Assembly: GCF_014078545.1 (NCBI RefSeq)
Contig: NZ_MU078712.1
Location: 50,944 to 114,943, forward strand
Length of the DNA stretch: 64,000 bases
Origin: Nitrosopumilus sp. b1
GTDB taxonomy: Archaea > Thermoproteota > Nitrososphaeria > Nitrososphaerales > Nitrosopumilaceae
Direction: 5' to 3'
Shown here: in pieces, positions 49,975-59,530 of the stretch
Layout of the letters: each line of letters opens with the position of its first letter
How positions within the stretch are numbered: position 1 is the first letter of the stretch
Translations under genes and position numbers: made by a program
Notes under the pieces: generated by a model
Told to the model about the DNA's origin: nothing
Databases searched by the model: none
Seen by the model: only the letters and a program-made list of their open reading frames with translations

Positions 49975-51061
49975 GAAATCAGGCGGTAGTTCAAAAGAGA
50001 AACAAAACTCTTTACTTGAATTACTCAAACAACAAGGATTACTGACATATGATACGCTAGAGAAAGGTGAATTTCCTAAATTCTCAATCCCTAGTAGATC
50101 AGTTAGCAATATCGTATATGATTCCAAGCTTAGACAATACATCCTTGGCAAAAACGCTGCTCTTCGTAGTTCTAAGAACACATCCCAACTAAGATCCTTT
50201 ACACAGCTAATGTGGCTTGCATTTTTTGCAAATCGATTAACAAAGGAAAAAAAATCATCTACGTTGAGAGATGTATACTATTCCTCTCAAGCTTTTGCAA
50301 TTGATTTTGAGGACCAGTCTGAATCTGATAACATTATTGTTGACCTTGAAGCAGTTCTGGCTAGACCTAGAGAAGACTTTCATGTATTTCCAGAAGAGAG
50401 AAGCAGCGTTTTTGGAGATTTGAATATTGAATATACCGTTCCAGGATATGAAGGAAAAAAGATGAATCTTTCAAACCATCCTGATGGTTATGCCATAGGG
50501 CCAAGTTTGACTAGTGCAGAATTGTTAGATACTAGCGCCGAAGTTGTTATTGCTATCGAAAAAGGTGGTCTTTTTACAAGATTCGTTGAAGAACAGGTAG
50601 ATAAAAAATTCAAAGCGATAATCGTTGATACTGGTGGGCAAGCTCCTCGTTCAACTAGAACTTTACTAAAAAGACTACATGAAGAACTCAGCCTTCCTGT
50701 TGTGATTCTTACTGATGGGGATGTGTATGGGGAACATATTGCTATGGTAATCAAATCTGGTTCAGCAAATGCTGCACACCTTCGTGAACTAACTGTTCCT
50801 GATGCAAAATGGGTTGGGGTTTGGGCAACTGATATTGAAAAATATAAACTGCCTACAATTCCAATGACTGAATCTGATATCAAACGATGTTACGACCTTC
50901 AGAAAGATCCAAGATATCAAGAGGGAATATGGAAAAAAGAATTGGAAGTATTTTTGAAAATTAAGCGAAAGGCAGAGTTAGAGGCTTTCTCAAAGTACGG
51001 TCTTACCAATATCACTGACAAATATCTTCCACACAAATTAGAAGTTGCAAAGAGTCTATGA
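49961..51061 (+). CDS. top6A: DNA topoisomerase VI subunit A
   Basis: A 366-residue subunit with the catalytic Tyr in STLRDVYYSSQAF (about residues 106-107) and the TOPRIM acidic residues (IAIEKGGLFTRFVEE and ILTDGDVYGEHIAMVIKSG). It is the Spo11-like DNA-cutting partner of top6B. The start is TTG 49961, overlapping the top6B stop by 14 bases. Confidence 0.97.
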   Translation: MKKAKKSGGSSKEKQNSLLELLKQQGLLTYDTLEKGEFPKFSIPSRSVSNIVYDSKLRQYILGKNAALRSSKNTSQLRSFTQLMWLAFFANRLTKEKKSSTLRDVYYSSQAFAIDFEDQSESDNIIVDLEAVLARPREDFHVFPEERSSVFGDLNIEYTVPGYEGKKMNLSNHPDGYAIGPSLTSAELLDTSAEVVIAIEKGGLFTRFVEEQVDKKFKAIIVDTGGQAPRSTRTLLKRLHEELSLPVVILTDGDVYGEHIAMVIKSGSANAAHLRELTVPDAKWVGVWATDIEKYKLPTIPMTESDIKRCYDLQKDPRYQEGIWKKELEVFLKIKRKAELEAFSKYGLTNITDKYLPHKLEVAKSL

Positions 51062-51457
51062 TCTTTTAATTCTTAATGTCAAGACGCCATTTCTATACTT
51101 GAAATCAAAAATTTGCATGTCATTTGAGCCCTCAATTGGAACTTCTTTTGAAAAGTTTCCACTTCCACGGATGTATAAGATTCCATCAACCAGTCTTACC
51201 ATAATTCTATCTTCTGGTCCAGGAACCTCTGCGACAAATACAAACTCCTGATCACCTTTGATTAAATCATAGACCCAGTTCTTTGTTTCTTGTTCTCTAA
51301 CAGTGTATTTTGGCTTTTGTTCCTTTGTCATTTTTTTGAGAACTTGAACCCAATAGATCATAGTTACAGCAGCTGCACCAATCAAGATGAAACTAACAAA
51401 TCCTGCCCCTGCTCTTTGTGCCATAATGTACACAATTCCAAGAAAAATAATCACCAT
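51056..51457 (-). CDS. membrane-anchored Hsp20/alpha-crystallin-like protein
   Basis: A 133-residue protein from ATG 51457. Two hydrophobic helices (MVIIFLGIVYIMA and FVSFILIGAAAVTMIYWVQVL) are followed by a basic linker and a C-terminal domain with the Hsp20 pattern (EFVFVAEVPGPEDRIMVRLV ... GILYIRGSG ... VLTLRI). The longer frame to 51619 runs into the upstream divergent gene and past a TATA-like TTATAAGGG, so it is probably not coding there. The anchored form is unusual for a small heat-shock protein. Confidence 0.7.
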   Translation of the reverse strand: MVIIFLGIVYIMAQRAGAGFVSFILIGAAAVTMIYWVQVLKKMTKEQKPKYTVREQETKNWVYDLIKGDQEFVFVAEVPGPEDRIMVRLVDGILYIRGSGNFSKEVPIEGSNDMQIFDFKYRNGVLTLRIKRS

Positions 51458-51588
51458 TATTGGAATTACAAAGTTTAATGATTGTTCATTTGAATATGCT
51501 CCCTTATAACTGGCCAATATTGCAAATGAAGTTTTGCCAAATATAAAGCATCTTTGGTTTTTATTACCAAATTTTGAGTAATATTTGA

Positions 51589-51831
51589 ATGAATGAAAAA
51601 ACTCCAAAAAAACTTTCAACTAAAGATATTGTGGCCAAAGGATCCATTATTGGAGTTATAGTCACTGTTCCCTCACTTGCTGCATTTGCAATTAGTTGGT
51701 TAATTTTAGATGATTTAATCAAATCAGCAATCATTGGAGGAGTAATTCACTTCATTGCTTTGGGGTTCTCTTTTAAAATTTCTAAAAAGTTCTTCACTAC
51801 AAAGCCGGATTCAACAACCGAAAATAAATAA
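51589..51831 (+). CDS. small membrane protein (80 aa)
   Basis: Two hydrophobic helices (GSIIGVIVTVPSLAAFAISW and SAIIGGVIHFIALGFSFKI) with polar ends. No family. It is divergent from the Hsp20-like gene. Confidence 0.6.
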   Translation: MNEKTPKKLSTKDIVAKGSIIGVIVTVPSLAAFAISWLILDDLIKSAIIGGVIHFIALGFSFKISKKFFTTKPDSTTENK

Positions 51832-51851
51832 TTCATATCTTCATCACTAGC

Positions 51852-52205
51852 ATGGATACTTCCCAGATAGAAAAAATCCTTGTTTCAGAAATTAAATTAA
51901 CATCTATTGAGGCGAAAATATTTCTTCTAATAACCACAGAAGGAAAGATGACTCCAAATCAAATAGCAAAAAGACTGAATATCTCTGAAGATGAGGCCTC
52001 AGAGTCTGCAAAAAATTTAATGAAATTAGGAGCACTTATTGATCTTAGTCCCACTGAGTTTGAGGCAATGCATCCAAGATTTACTGCAGTAAACATGTAT
52101 CGAAAGATGTGTGAAAGAGAAAAAATTGATTTCAAGCGGAACAAAAATGTTGACAGTATAGGGGTTTTACTTGAACGATCATATGATGCTGCAAGGACTA
52201 AATAG
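51852..52205 (+). CDS. TrmB-type winged-helix protein
   Basis: A 117-residue protein with a winged helix (LTSIEAKIFLLITTEGKMT ... NQIAKRLNISEDEASESAKN ... LMKLGALIDLSPTEFEA). It resembles the N-terminal domain of TrmB regulators; the tail is basic. Target unknown. Confidence 0.7.
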   Translation: MDTSQIEKILVSEIKLTSIEAKIFLLITTEGKMTPNQIAKRLNISEDEASESAKNLMKLGALIDLSPTEFEAMHPRFTAVNMYRKMCEREKIDFKRNKNVDSIGVLLERSYDAARTK

Positions 52206-52232
52206 AACTAAATTTTTGAAGATTTATTGACA

Positions 52233-52625
52233 ATGGACACGGAATCATGTAATCATCAACCAGTATACTTTGGTGTTACGAACATCAATATCGATGAGCG
52301 AACCATTGGCTCGGTTGATGTTTGGCGATGTGCTGTTTGCAAGAAAAAGTTTTGTGAAGAAAAGCAGCTTGGTATTGAATCTATATCTGATATTGTAGGA
52401 ATGCCAAAAATTGAACCTGATGAAAAATGGGCAGTTGTCGTATGTAAATTACAGAAAGGAAAGGACAAATGGAGACTGGCAAAATTAAAAGATAATTTTG
52501 AGTATAAACATGAATGCCTAGATGAAAAAATTATTCCACTCAAAGTTAATGAATACAAAGTCAATGATGAGAAGCATTGGAGCTTTCTTATTGATGAAAA
52601 TGTTAACAAGGCAGTAGAAATTTAG
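52233..52625 (+). CDS. conserved hypothetical protein with Cys pairs (130 aa)
   Basis: A soluble protein with a likely zinc site early on: SCNHQP and CAVCKKKFC (about residues 5 and 34-42). The rest is beta-rich (EKWAVVVCKLQKGKDKWRLAK). No family. The frame may also begin at TTG 52227. Confidence 0.6.
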   Translation: MDTESCNHQPVYFGVTNINIDERTIGSVDVWRCAVCKKKFCEEKQLGIESISDIVGMPKIEPDEKWAVVVCKLQKGKDKWRLAKLKDNFEYKHECLDEKIIPLKVNEYKVNDEKHWSFLIDENVNKAVEI

Positions 52626-52630
52626 ATAAA

Positions 52631-52915
52631 TTGGATCTCAAAGTTCACATCAACAATATTCATGGCAGTCAGATGGCTGCAAAAATCACTGGAAAATTCT
52701 CCATTGATGAAAACACGTTTAGATTCACCGCCATTGCTTTTGGACGAATAGGTGGTCAAAACGTGGGTGCAAAATTATCAAAAGAAACTGAAGCAGAATT
52801 AAAAAAATTAGGCTATGATGTAGAAGAAGTAATACTGAATCTTCAAACACAGCTATTGCAGGGCAACCTTACCTTACCTGAAGGCCTAAAAAAAGAATCA
52901 TTTGTGGATGATTAG
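52631..52915 (+). CDS. conserved hypothetical protein (94 aa)
   Basis: A small alpha/beta protein from TTG 52631 ([20 protein letters not shown] ... [19 protein letters not shown]). No family recognised. Begins five bases after the stop of the upstream gene and overlaps MTAP by four bases at the 3' end. Confidence 0.6.
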   Translation: MDLKVHINNIHGSQMAAKITGKFSIDENTFRFTAIAFGRIGGQNVGAKLSKETEAELKKLGYDVEEVILNLQTQLLQGNLTLPEGLKKESFVDD

Positions 52916-53700
52916 AATTCAGCTTCTAAGAGTGCTTTTTCACAACTGCAACTTCTATTCTTTGGAATATTCTCAATTAGATCAGTGAGTAACTTTTTTG
53001 TTCCTTCGACATTTTTTGCCAATGTTTCCAAAACCTCTTTTGCAGTGACTGGTTTTTCTGCCCATACATCATAATCAGTTACTGTTGAGATTGATGCATA
53101 ACACATTTGCGCTTCCCTAGCCAATTGGCATTCAGGAACTAGTGTCATTCCGATAATATCTGCCCCTGTACTTCGATAAAATTTTGATTCAGCCTTTGTA
53201 GAAAATCTTGGACCTTCAATGCATACATATGTACAATCTTTGTGAATGTGACGATTTTGTTTACTTGATACCTCAAGTATAGATTTTTGTAATTCGGGAC
53301 AAAATGGGTCCGCTACAGAAATGTGTATCACTCTCCCGTCTTCTGAGAAAGAACCTTTTCGTGATTTTGTAAAATCTAAGAATTGATTTGGTAAAGCAAA
53401 ATGACCTGGTTCGATCTTTTCTTGCAGGCTTCCAACAGCAGAGGGAGCTATGATTCGTTTTATTCCTAGTTCCTTAAACGCCCAAATGTTGGCCCTAAAA
53501 TTTATCATATGAGGAGGAATGGTGTGTTTTTTACCATGTCTTGGCAAAAATGCAATTTTCCTATCTTTGAAAACTCCAACTGTTATGGTATCTGATGGTT
53601 TTCCATATGGTGTTTCAATTGTTACTTCTTTTGATTCTTTGAGTAATCCTGAATCATAAATTCCAGTACCTCCAAAAATTCCAATCTCTGCTTCTTCCAA
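52912..53700 (-). CDS. mtnP: S-methyl-5'-thioadenosine phosphorylase
   Basis: A 262-residue member of the purine nucleoside phosphorylase family. [16 protein letters not shown] at the start, the phosphate site [20 protein letters not shown] and [15 protein letters not shown], and the substrate site [16 protein letters not shown] match MTAP. It releases adenine from methylthioadenosine. Downstream of apt in the same operon, which fits because Apt re-uses that adenine. Confidence 0.93.
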   Translation of the reverse strand: MEEAEIGIFGGTGIYDSGLLKESKEVTIETPYGKPSDTITVGVFKDRKIAFLPRHGKKHTIPPHMINFRANIWAFKELGIKRIIAPSAVGSLQEKIEPGHFALPNQFLDFTKSRKGSFSEDGRVIHISVADPFCPELQKSILEVSSKQNRHIHKDCTYVCIEGPRFSTKAESKFYRSTGADIIGMTLVPECQLAREAQMCYASISTVTDYDVWAEKPVTAKEVLETLAKNVEGTKKLLTDLIENIPKNRSCSCEKALLEAEF

Positions 53701-54213
53701 CTAGTATTTCACCAATGATTTACAGTTGTATTTGCTGATTCCTTTAATTCCATTTAATTCCGTTAATTCGATGATAAAAGCAAAACCTGCAACTTTTCCT
53801 CCTACCTTCTCAATTAATTTGGCAGAGGCTTTTGCTGTTCCGCCTGTTGCAAGAAGATCATCACAGATGAGAATTCTTTGATTCTTTTCTACAATGTCAT
53901 TTTGAATCTCTATTGTATCTTTCCCATATTCTATTGTGTATGATAATTTTGTTGTCTTTCCTGGAAGTTTTCCTGCCTTTCTTATCATAATCATTCCTTT
54001 GTTATAGCGAATTGCCAGTGCACAGGCAAGCAAAAACCCTCTTGATTCTATTCCTGCAAAAACATCAATATCTTTTGGATGAAAATATCTTGTAAACTCA
54101 TCAATTACATACGATAGAGCTTGTGGATCTTTTAAAATGGGACTAAAATCTCTAAATAAAATACCTTTTTTTGGAAAATTAGGGTATTCTGCAATCTTGT
54201 CTTCTAATTTCAC
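53701..54213 (-). CDS. apt: adenine phosphoribosyltransferase
   Basis: A 170-residue type I PRTase. ESRGFLLACALAIRYNKG, MIRKAGKLPGKT and the PRPP loop ILICDDLLATGGTAKASAKL are plain. It converts adenine to AMP. The stop codon directly precedes the mtnP start; apt and mtnP form a purine salvage operon. Confidence 0.94.
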   Translation of the reverse strand: MKLEDKIAEYPNFPKKGILFRDFSPILKDPQALSYVIDEFTRYFHPKDIDVFAGIESRGFLLACALAIRYNKGMIMIRKAGKLPGKTTKLSYTIEYGKDTIEIQNDIVEKNQRILICDDLLATGGTAKASAKLIEKVGGKVAGFAFIIELTELNGIKGISKYNCKSLVKY

Positions 54214-54259
54214 AATACCTTGGCTCCTGTAGGGGAATAAAAATTGTTTCTACTAACGT

Positions 54260-56410
54260 CTATGGCAAAACAAAAGTTGTACTTGCTGAATTGTATGCAT
54301 CCTTTACATTAATGGTGTAGATTCCTTTTGGTGAATCTTTGGGCATAGGCCATGGTGTTGCTATCTCTCCCTTACCTGATGCTGGGAATTGTAACTTGCC
54401 AACTTCTTCACCCAATGGGTTGATGATGTTTATTGTGACTAACTGTTGTGCTCCAATTACTCTGATCTTCACAAGTTTTCCTACGGTAGGACTATTGTCA
54501 AATCCTTCAAATGTTACAATCATTCCTTCAACTTCAGTATCTGTTACAACATTGATGAATGACTCATCAAAGTTTGATCCACTTCTACCTTCTATCTTCC
54601 ATTTTCCAACAGGTGTACCTGATGGAATCCTAAATGAACTGTCTGATAAAACTCCGTCCTTGTTAGTGTATGTCTCCTTTACCTTGATTACATTTCCTTC
54701 GCTATCATACATTGTAATTGTTACAAGAATATTTGGCTTAGAATTTCCAAGAATCAAAACAGCCTCCCCTGGTTTGTAATCTAGCTTTGTAGTTCTAATG
54801 TCAATTTCACCAGAACCTGTCTGTAGCCCAACAGTGAACACTTCCGAAGTTTGTGATGTTCCTCTCTTTACTACTAATGTATACACACCTGATGCATATC
54901 CTGTCAAATCAATTGAATGTGATTTCTTCCCGTCAGGGCCCAAAGTTACAGTTGCAGTAGCACTCTCCTTTGTCTTATCTGATGGATCTACAACAATTAT
55001 TGACATTGTTGCACTTGGTGGTCCGTCTAATGCAACAGATGCAGTTTCTCCTGCTTTGTAGTTTAGCTTGTCCATTTTTGCAATTATCTGAACTTCAGGT
55101 AATTGACCCAATCCTACAAGACTAATTCCTGCATGTGTTCCTTGGAACCCAAACATGATGTATGTTCCTTGAATATCTGAATTCGATGTGGGGAATTCAA
55201 ACTCTACATATCCTGTAGAGTCTACCTCAAAAATATCCGAAAATACCTCCGCGCCCTGTGGATTTTCTATAATTACTTCGAGAGTTTCATTTGGAATTGC
55301 AGTTCCATTAAACGTCATAATGTCACCAGGCTCGTACTTTAATTTGACTGGCAAGATCTCAATTAATTCAGATGATTCAATCTGAATATCTTTGATAATG
55401 TGTGTTTTTCCATCAGTAATATCAATAGTATATGTTCCAAGTGGTGCATCTGCTGCAATTATTGTTTCATAGTACCACTTTCCGCTGATATTCACCTCAG
55501 TGGCATTTGTTGTAGTGATTACTCCATCTGGATTTTTAATTGTTGCAGTAACAGAAGTGTTTGGAGGTGCAGTTCCAGCTAATGATAATTGTAATCCTCT
55601 CGATAATGTAGATGGTAGACCGCTTACCGTTAATGGAATAGTTGTTGTTTCTGGCACGTCGTCTGTTTCTAATAGTCTTAAGCTAACTGTTTTTTCATTC
55701 CCTTGGGAATCTTTTACACTAAAATTAACTCTGTCAGCTTGTTGTGATGAAGGAATTTTTGTAGTAATCATAAAGTTTCCGTCGCCATTTGACTCAAATG
55801 AATTGAGTTTTGTATTTCCTAGATACAAGTCTAGCTTCTGATTTTCACCAAATTTTTCACCTACTACTCTTATTGTAGAGCCAACCTTTGGTTTATCAGG
55901 GATGAATCTAAATTCAGAATTTGATAATATTCCTGTGGATGATGTTGTTTGCTCGGGGGTGTTATCTTCTGGAGTTGAACTCTTTGAGGTTTCAACTGGA
56001 ACCGCTGGTAGATCCGAAACAAGTGCTTTACCTATATCAAGTTCTTTTTCTTTTGCGTCTATAGCCTTCCAGTTAATTCCTGGCTTTACCTTGTCTGTCT
56101 TTACTCCAAACTTTACTGACTCGCCTGATTTTATCGGCTTGTCTGTAGTAAATACTAAAACACCTTGGGGAGTTTTAATTCCAGTCCATCCTGGTTCTGT
56201 CTTAAATGACTTGAATGAACCATCATCGCTTCCAAGCCAAAGTCTAAATGTTTCAATACTTGTGTTTCCATTATTAGTAAAATCAATAATTATGGTTTTT
56301 TCAAAACCTAAGCTTTTTGCTGAAACCACATCCTCTTGTGCAAAAACTGCATGTGTACTAACACCTAATAACAAAATAGCAAATAATGCACTAAAGATAA
56401 TTCCCTTCAT
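54260..56410 (-). CDS. large secreted protein with Ig-like repeats
   Basis: A 716-residue protein with a signal peptide (GIIFSALFAILLLGVSTHAVFA). The mature part has at least six beta-sandwich repeats that begin with patterns like LKYEPGDIMTFNGTA, LNYKAGETASVALDG and LDYKPGEAVLILGNS, with Ig/big-like spacing, and the middle is Ser/Thr-rich. It may be an S-layer-linked or adhesion protein. No enzymatic motif. Confidence 0.8.
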   Translation of the reverse strand: MKGIIFSALFAILLLGVSTHAVFAQEDVVSAKSLGFEKTIIIDFTNNGNTSIETFRLWLGSDDGSFKSFKTEPGWTGIKTPQGVLVFTTDKPIKSGESVKFGVKTDKVKPGINWKAIDAKEKELDIGKALVSDLPAVPVETSKSSTPEDNTPEQTTSSTGILSNSEFRFIPDKPKVGSTIRVVGEKFGENQKLDLYLGNTKLNSFESNGDGNFMITTKIPSSQQADRVNFSVKDSQGNEKTVSLRLLETDDVPETTTIPLTVSGLPSTLSRGLQLSLAGTAPPNTSVTATIKNPDGVITTTNATEVNISGKWYYETIIAADAPLGTYTIDITDGKTHIIKDIQIESSELIEILPVKLKYEPGDIMTFNGTAIPNETLEVIIENPQGAEVFSDIFEVDSTGYVEFEFPTSNSDIQGTYIMFGFQGTHAGISLVGLGQLPEVQIIAKMDKLNYKAGETASVALDGPPSATMSIIVVDPSDKTKESATATVTLGPDGKKSHSIDLTGYASGVYTLVVKRGTSQTSEVFTVGLQTGSGEIDIRTTKLDYKPGEAVLILGNSKPNILVTITMYDSEGNVIKVKETYTNKDGVLSDSSFRIPSGTPVGKWKIEGRSGSNFDESFINVVTDTEVEGMIVTFEGFDNSPTVGKLVKIRVIGAQQLVTINIINPLGEEVGKLQFPASGKGEIATPWPMPKDSPKGIYTINVKDAYNSASTTFVLP

Positions 56411-56492
56411 TCAATTTCCTACCTTTGATTTACCTTAATTACCTTTTACCAATTACTATTTCTTACTTTTGAAATTATCATCCGTAATGTAC

Positions 56493-58589
56493 TTAAGCCC
56501 TAGCTTTTGCTGCCTTGCCTTGCTCGGGTTTGGCAGAAGTAACATTCTGATATTGTCTGATTCGCTCAGCAATCAACCTGTACAATGATCTAAAACTATC
56601 TTTTGTCTTATCTGACAAAAAGTCTGTCTCATTTAGGGCAATCTTTTCACAGATGTATCTTGTAATCTCTTCATTGTCAAATTTACCCCATCCATCTTCC
56701 CTGTGGTCTCGCCAGATTGCTTGCAGATTCTCTATAATTCCTTCCTGATTTTTTTCTTGAATCTCTTCAGGAGTTAGATTGCTGAATCCCTCTTGTCTTA
56801 ATTTTATTTCATATGTTTGATTAACCGCATAAAGATAATCTTCCAAGACCATGTAATCTTCCATTGACTGTACTGGTTTTCCTTCTCTTTCAAAAAATAT
56901 TGTTTGAACCTGTGAAAAGTCATTTGCAACAAGCTGTGATGAAATCTGTCTTGATTCCTCACTGTTATCTAATAGGATAAACGTTCTGTATCCGTGATTT
57001 CTATAAAATATTGCCAAGGGTAAAACTGAGTTTTTATTGTATGCTGGAATTACATTTAATGGATTCATTGAAATGTTTGGATCCTGTAAAAACTTATCAA
57101 ATGAATTTAGGTACATACTATCTGACATTGTCTCAACGATAATTATTGGTCTAGAATTTGTTCCAATCTCTCTATCGGTGATTGATTGAACTAATCCTCT
57201 TGATAATCCATACAAAATTGGAGTAAGCGTCTTATCGTCTGCATTCCAATAATCATAAAATATTCTACTGAGATGCTTTCTTTTGTCAAGCTCTACAACT
57301 AGTAGATTACCGGGTGTATAATCAAAAATCATAAACGGTGAATGTGTGGCGTACAAAACTTGGTTAGAGCCTGCCAACTCTTTTAGTAAATCTGATATTC
57401 CCATCTGCTGTGTTGGGTGTAGATTTCTTGCAGGCTCATCGAGTAATAGTATTGCTTCTTTTAGTTCTGCCCTCTGTGTCTCTGCAGCAAAGTTAACAAT
57501 AAATGAAAATGTCCATTTAAAGCCTTCAGCCCTTCTGTTTAACAAACCCGTATTGGTAATTGTTCCATCTCGGTGAACATCAGAGATTACAACACTCATG
57601 ATGTTACCTGGTTGATATCTCAAGTCAACATGTATTGGATCTCCTTTCCAAGCAGGATTGAGCCTACTTGTCAAGCGATTGCTAGCCGTATTTAGAAATT
57701 TTATTAATTTTGATGGACTATCATGAAGCTCCTCCATTTCTTGCACATCTAACTCTGCAAGATAGAAGAGATTTCTTACAGTCTCTGCCTTGTCAAATTC
57801 TTCAATATACTCTATGCCGTCGCGTTTATCTCCCTTTGACTCTTTGATGTATTCATTTAGGTTGATGTTTCCATAGATCTTTTTGTAATCAGAGAAATAA
57901 ACAAATCTTGGATGCAGCTCACTTTCTATAAAATTAGTTAATGCTATCTTATCCGTGGTTCCAGATAAGAGATTTGAAAATTGATTTTCTGGACTTTCAT
58001 AAATTTTCTCCCACTCTTCTATTACTTGGGACTCTTGACTTGCTAAAACATGAAACTTGTTACTAAAGTCTGCCATCTCACTGTCAAATTTCTCCTGCGT
58101 CTTTGGAGGTGGACCTTCAAAGAACTTTGTGTCAAGCTGAATTCTGATATGATTTGGAATTGTTTCAAGGAAACTAAAAATTTTTGACTTAAAATTCTCC
58201 CAAGAGTTTAATCCTCTGTTCTCATCTTCACTAATTTGTAATTCTCCAAAATCATATCTTACCTTTTGACTTTTGTTGGTTCTAAACAGTTGAATCTTTT
58301 TTATTTCTGGTAAATTTGGAAACTTTTCTTTTATGAGCCTTGTTTCATTTGGGCTAAGTGAAAAATCTCCTTCAACTAGACGAATCTCTGATTTTAGCTC
58401 ATCAGACATCTCATCACAAAGATCAAGGTCTGAAACAATCTCGTCTTTGTTTAGAAGAGTTAGCGCTTGCAAAATTGTAGTCTTTCCGCTCTCATTTCTC
58501 CCAACAAAAGCAGCAAGATCGCCTACTGTAATCTCGCCAGAATCATGAATACATCGATAAGCTCTGACTCTGAATTTTCTTAGTCTCAT
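56493..58589 (-). CDS. OLD-family-like ATPase
   Basis: A 698-residue protein. Residues 1-45 form an ABC-type ATPase start with Walker A GRNESGKTTIL; Walker B is EAILLLDEPARNLHPTQQMG and the H-loop VLYATHSPFMIF. The C-terminal part has a TOPRIM-like sequence (RPIIIVETMSDSMYLNSF and RTFILLDNSEESR), as in OLD nucleases. OLD-type proteins often protect against phages or act on DNA. No GajB or other known partner is visible. The TOPRIM metal pattern is not fully clear, so nuclease activity is uncertain. Confidence 0.75.
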   Translation of the reverse strand: MRLRKFRVRAYRCIHDSGEITVGDLAAFVGRNESGKTTILQALTLLNKDEIVSDLDLCDEMSDELKSEIRLVEGDFSLSPNETRLIKEKFPNLPEIKKIQLFRTNKSQKVRYDFGELQISEDENRGLNSWENFKSKIFSFLETIPNHIRIQLDTKFFEGPPPKTQEKFDSEMADFSNKFHVLASQESQVIEEWEKIYESPENQFSNLLSGTTDKIALTNFIESELHPRFVYFSDYKKIYGNINLNEYIKESKGDKRDGIEYIEEFDKAETVRNLFYLAELDVQEMEELHDSPSKLIKFLNTASNRLTSRLNPAWKGDPIHVDLRYQPGNIMSVVISDVHRDGTITNTGLLNRRAEGFKWTFSFIVNFAAETQRAELKEAILLLDEPARNLHPTQQMGISDLLKELAGSNQVLYATHSPFMIFDYTPGNLLVVELDKRKHLSRIFYDYWNADDKTLTPILYGLSRGLVQSITDREIGTNSRPIIIVETMSDSMYLNSFDKFLQDPNISMNPLNVIPAYNKNSVLPLAIFYRNHGYRTFILLDNSEESRQISSQLVANDFSQVQTIFFEREGKPVQSMEDYMVLEDYLYAVNQTYEIKLRQEGFSNLTPEEIQEKNQEGIIENLQAIWRDHREDGWGKFDNEEITRYICEKIALNETDFLSDKTKDSFRSLYRLIAERIRQYQNVTSAKPEQGKAAKARA

Positions 58590-58694
58590 CTAAACGACTA
58601 ATCCGGTCCCTTCGATTTAACTTGTACGACAAATTTCTCTTAAATCATTATAATTACTAAATAGATATATGGGAACAAAAAATCAAGTATCGAC

Positions 58695-59162
58695 GTGGCC
58701 AGAGGCGTCTTATACGTAGTTTTTGTAGTTCCAGTAGTACTTTCAATTATCTTTGCATCATCTGTTTTAGGCCAAGTCTTACAAGAGCCTGACAGAGAAC
58801 TCAACATGATGCAGTTTGAGATTTCAGACAGACCCATCATTTCTAATAAAGCAATTGGAATTATTGGTTTGGAATCATCTTATTCCACATCTACTCCAGT
58901 TGAGATTCAAGTTAGTGTAAGGGATGAAAAATTTGACTGTGGTGATCTATATGTTACAATTTATTCTGCTTCATCTAAAGCCGTAGTAACTCAAAGCGGT
59001 TTCTTTGGTCAATGCTTTGGGGATGAAAGTATAGTATTACCTATCGATGATGATTTTTCAGAAACAGTTGATGAGCCTGGAAATTATGAAATCAAAGTAG
59101 AAATGTATGATAAGCAACAACAAAACATTATATCAACAGTGGGAAAGTTTTCTGTTAAATAG
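58695..59162 (+). CDS. secreted hypothetical protein (155 aa)
   Basis: A signal peptide (GVLYVVFVVPVVLSIIFASSVLG) precedes a beta-rich domain (PVEIQVSVRDEKFDCGDLYV ... NYEIKVEMYDKQQQNIISTV), perhaps a carbohydrate- or Ig-like fold. GTG 58695 is used as the start. No family. Confidence 0.65.
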   Translation: MARGVLYVVFVVPVVLSIIFASSVLGQVLQEPDRELNMMQFEISDRPIISNKAIGIIGLESSYSTSTPVEIQVSVRDEKFDCGDLYVTIYSASSKAVVTQSGFFGQCFGDESIVLPIDDDFSETVDEPGNYEIKVEMYDKQQQNIISTVGKFSVK

Positions 59163-59175
59163 ATGAGATGAAATA

Positions 59176-59361
59176 ATGGCAAAAAAGAAAGACGAAGAAC
59201 TAGCAATAGAAGCTGAAAAACTGAAGGCTGAGCTTGAGCAATTAAAAGAGACTAAAAAGAAATTAGACGAAAAAACTAAAACCAAAAAGACTGCAAAAAA
59301 AGAACCAAAAAAACCAAGAACCAAAAAAACCAAAGAAGGAAACAAAGAAAGAAGAAACTAA
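59176..59361 (+). CDS. N-terminal part of the TFE-beta-like gene (before a frameshift)
   Basis: This 61-residue frame starts at ATG 59176 with a Lys/Glu-rich coiled coil (EELAIEAEKLKAELEQLKE) and ends in a Lys-rich tail that stops at 59361. In the +1 frame, coding-like Lys/Glu-rich sequence continues without a break from 59267 to the 59531 gene. The two frames overlap over 59267-59361. A single extra base in this A-rich stretch, or a true +1 frameshift, would join both into one protein of about 237 residues. Confidence 0.6.
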   Translation: MAKKKDEELAIEAEKLKAELEQLKETKKKLDEKTKTKKTAKKEPKKPRTKKTKEGNKERRN

Positions 59362-59530
59362 AACCAAAAAGACTGCAAAGAAAGAAGAAAAGAAAGTAAA
59401 ATTAACAAAAAAACAAGAAAGAGAACTAGCAGCAAAGAAAGAAGCAGAAGAGCAACGAACCTTAGAAGAAGAATTAGAAGAACAACTCACTGATGCGGAG
59501 ATTGAAAATTTTCAAATTGAAAAAGTCGAT

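Noticed and set aside
51458..51619. Longer N-terminus for the Hsp20-like membrane protein
   Set aside because: It would overlap the divergent gene at 51589 and a TATA-like element; the extra residues have no membrane or family pattern.
54339..56438. Long plus-strand frames of 87-178 codons opposite the secreted Ig-like gene
   Set aside because: They are mirror frames of a Ser/Thr/Val-rich gene that has a signal peptide and repeats on the minus strand.
59133..59490. Minus-strand frames rich in Phe and Ser opposite the Lys-rich TFE-beta region
   Set aside because: They are the complement of Lys-rich (AAA/AAG) codons; low-complexity Phe/Ser content gives no support.
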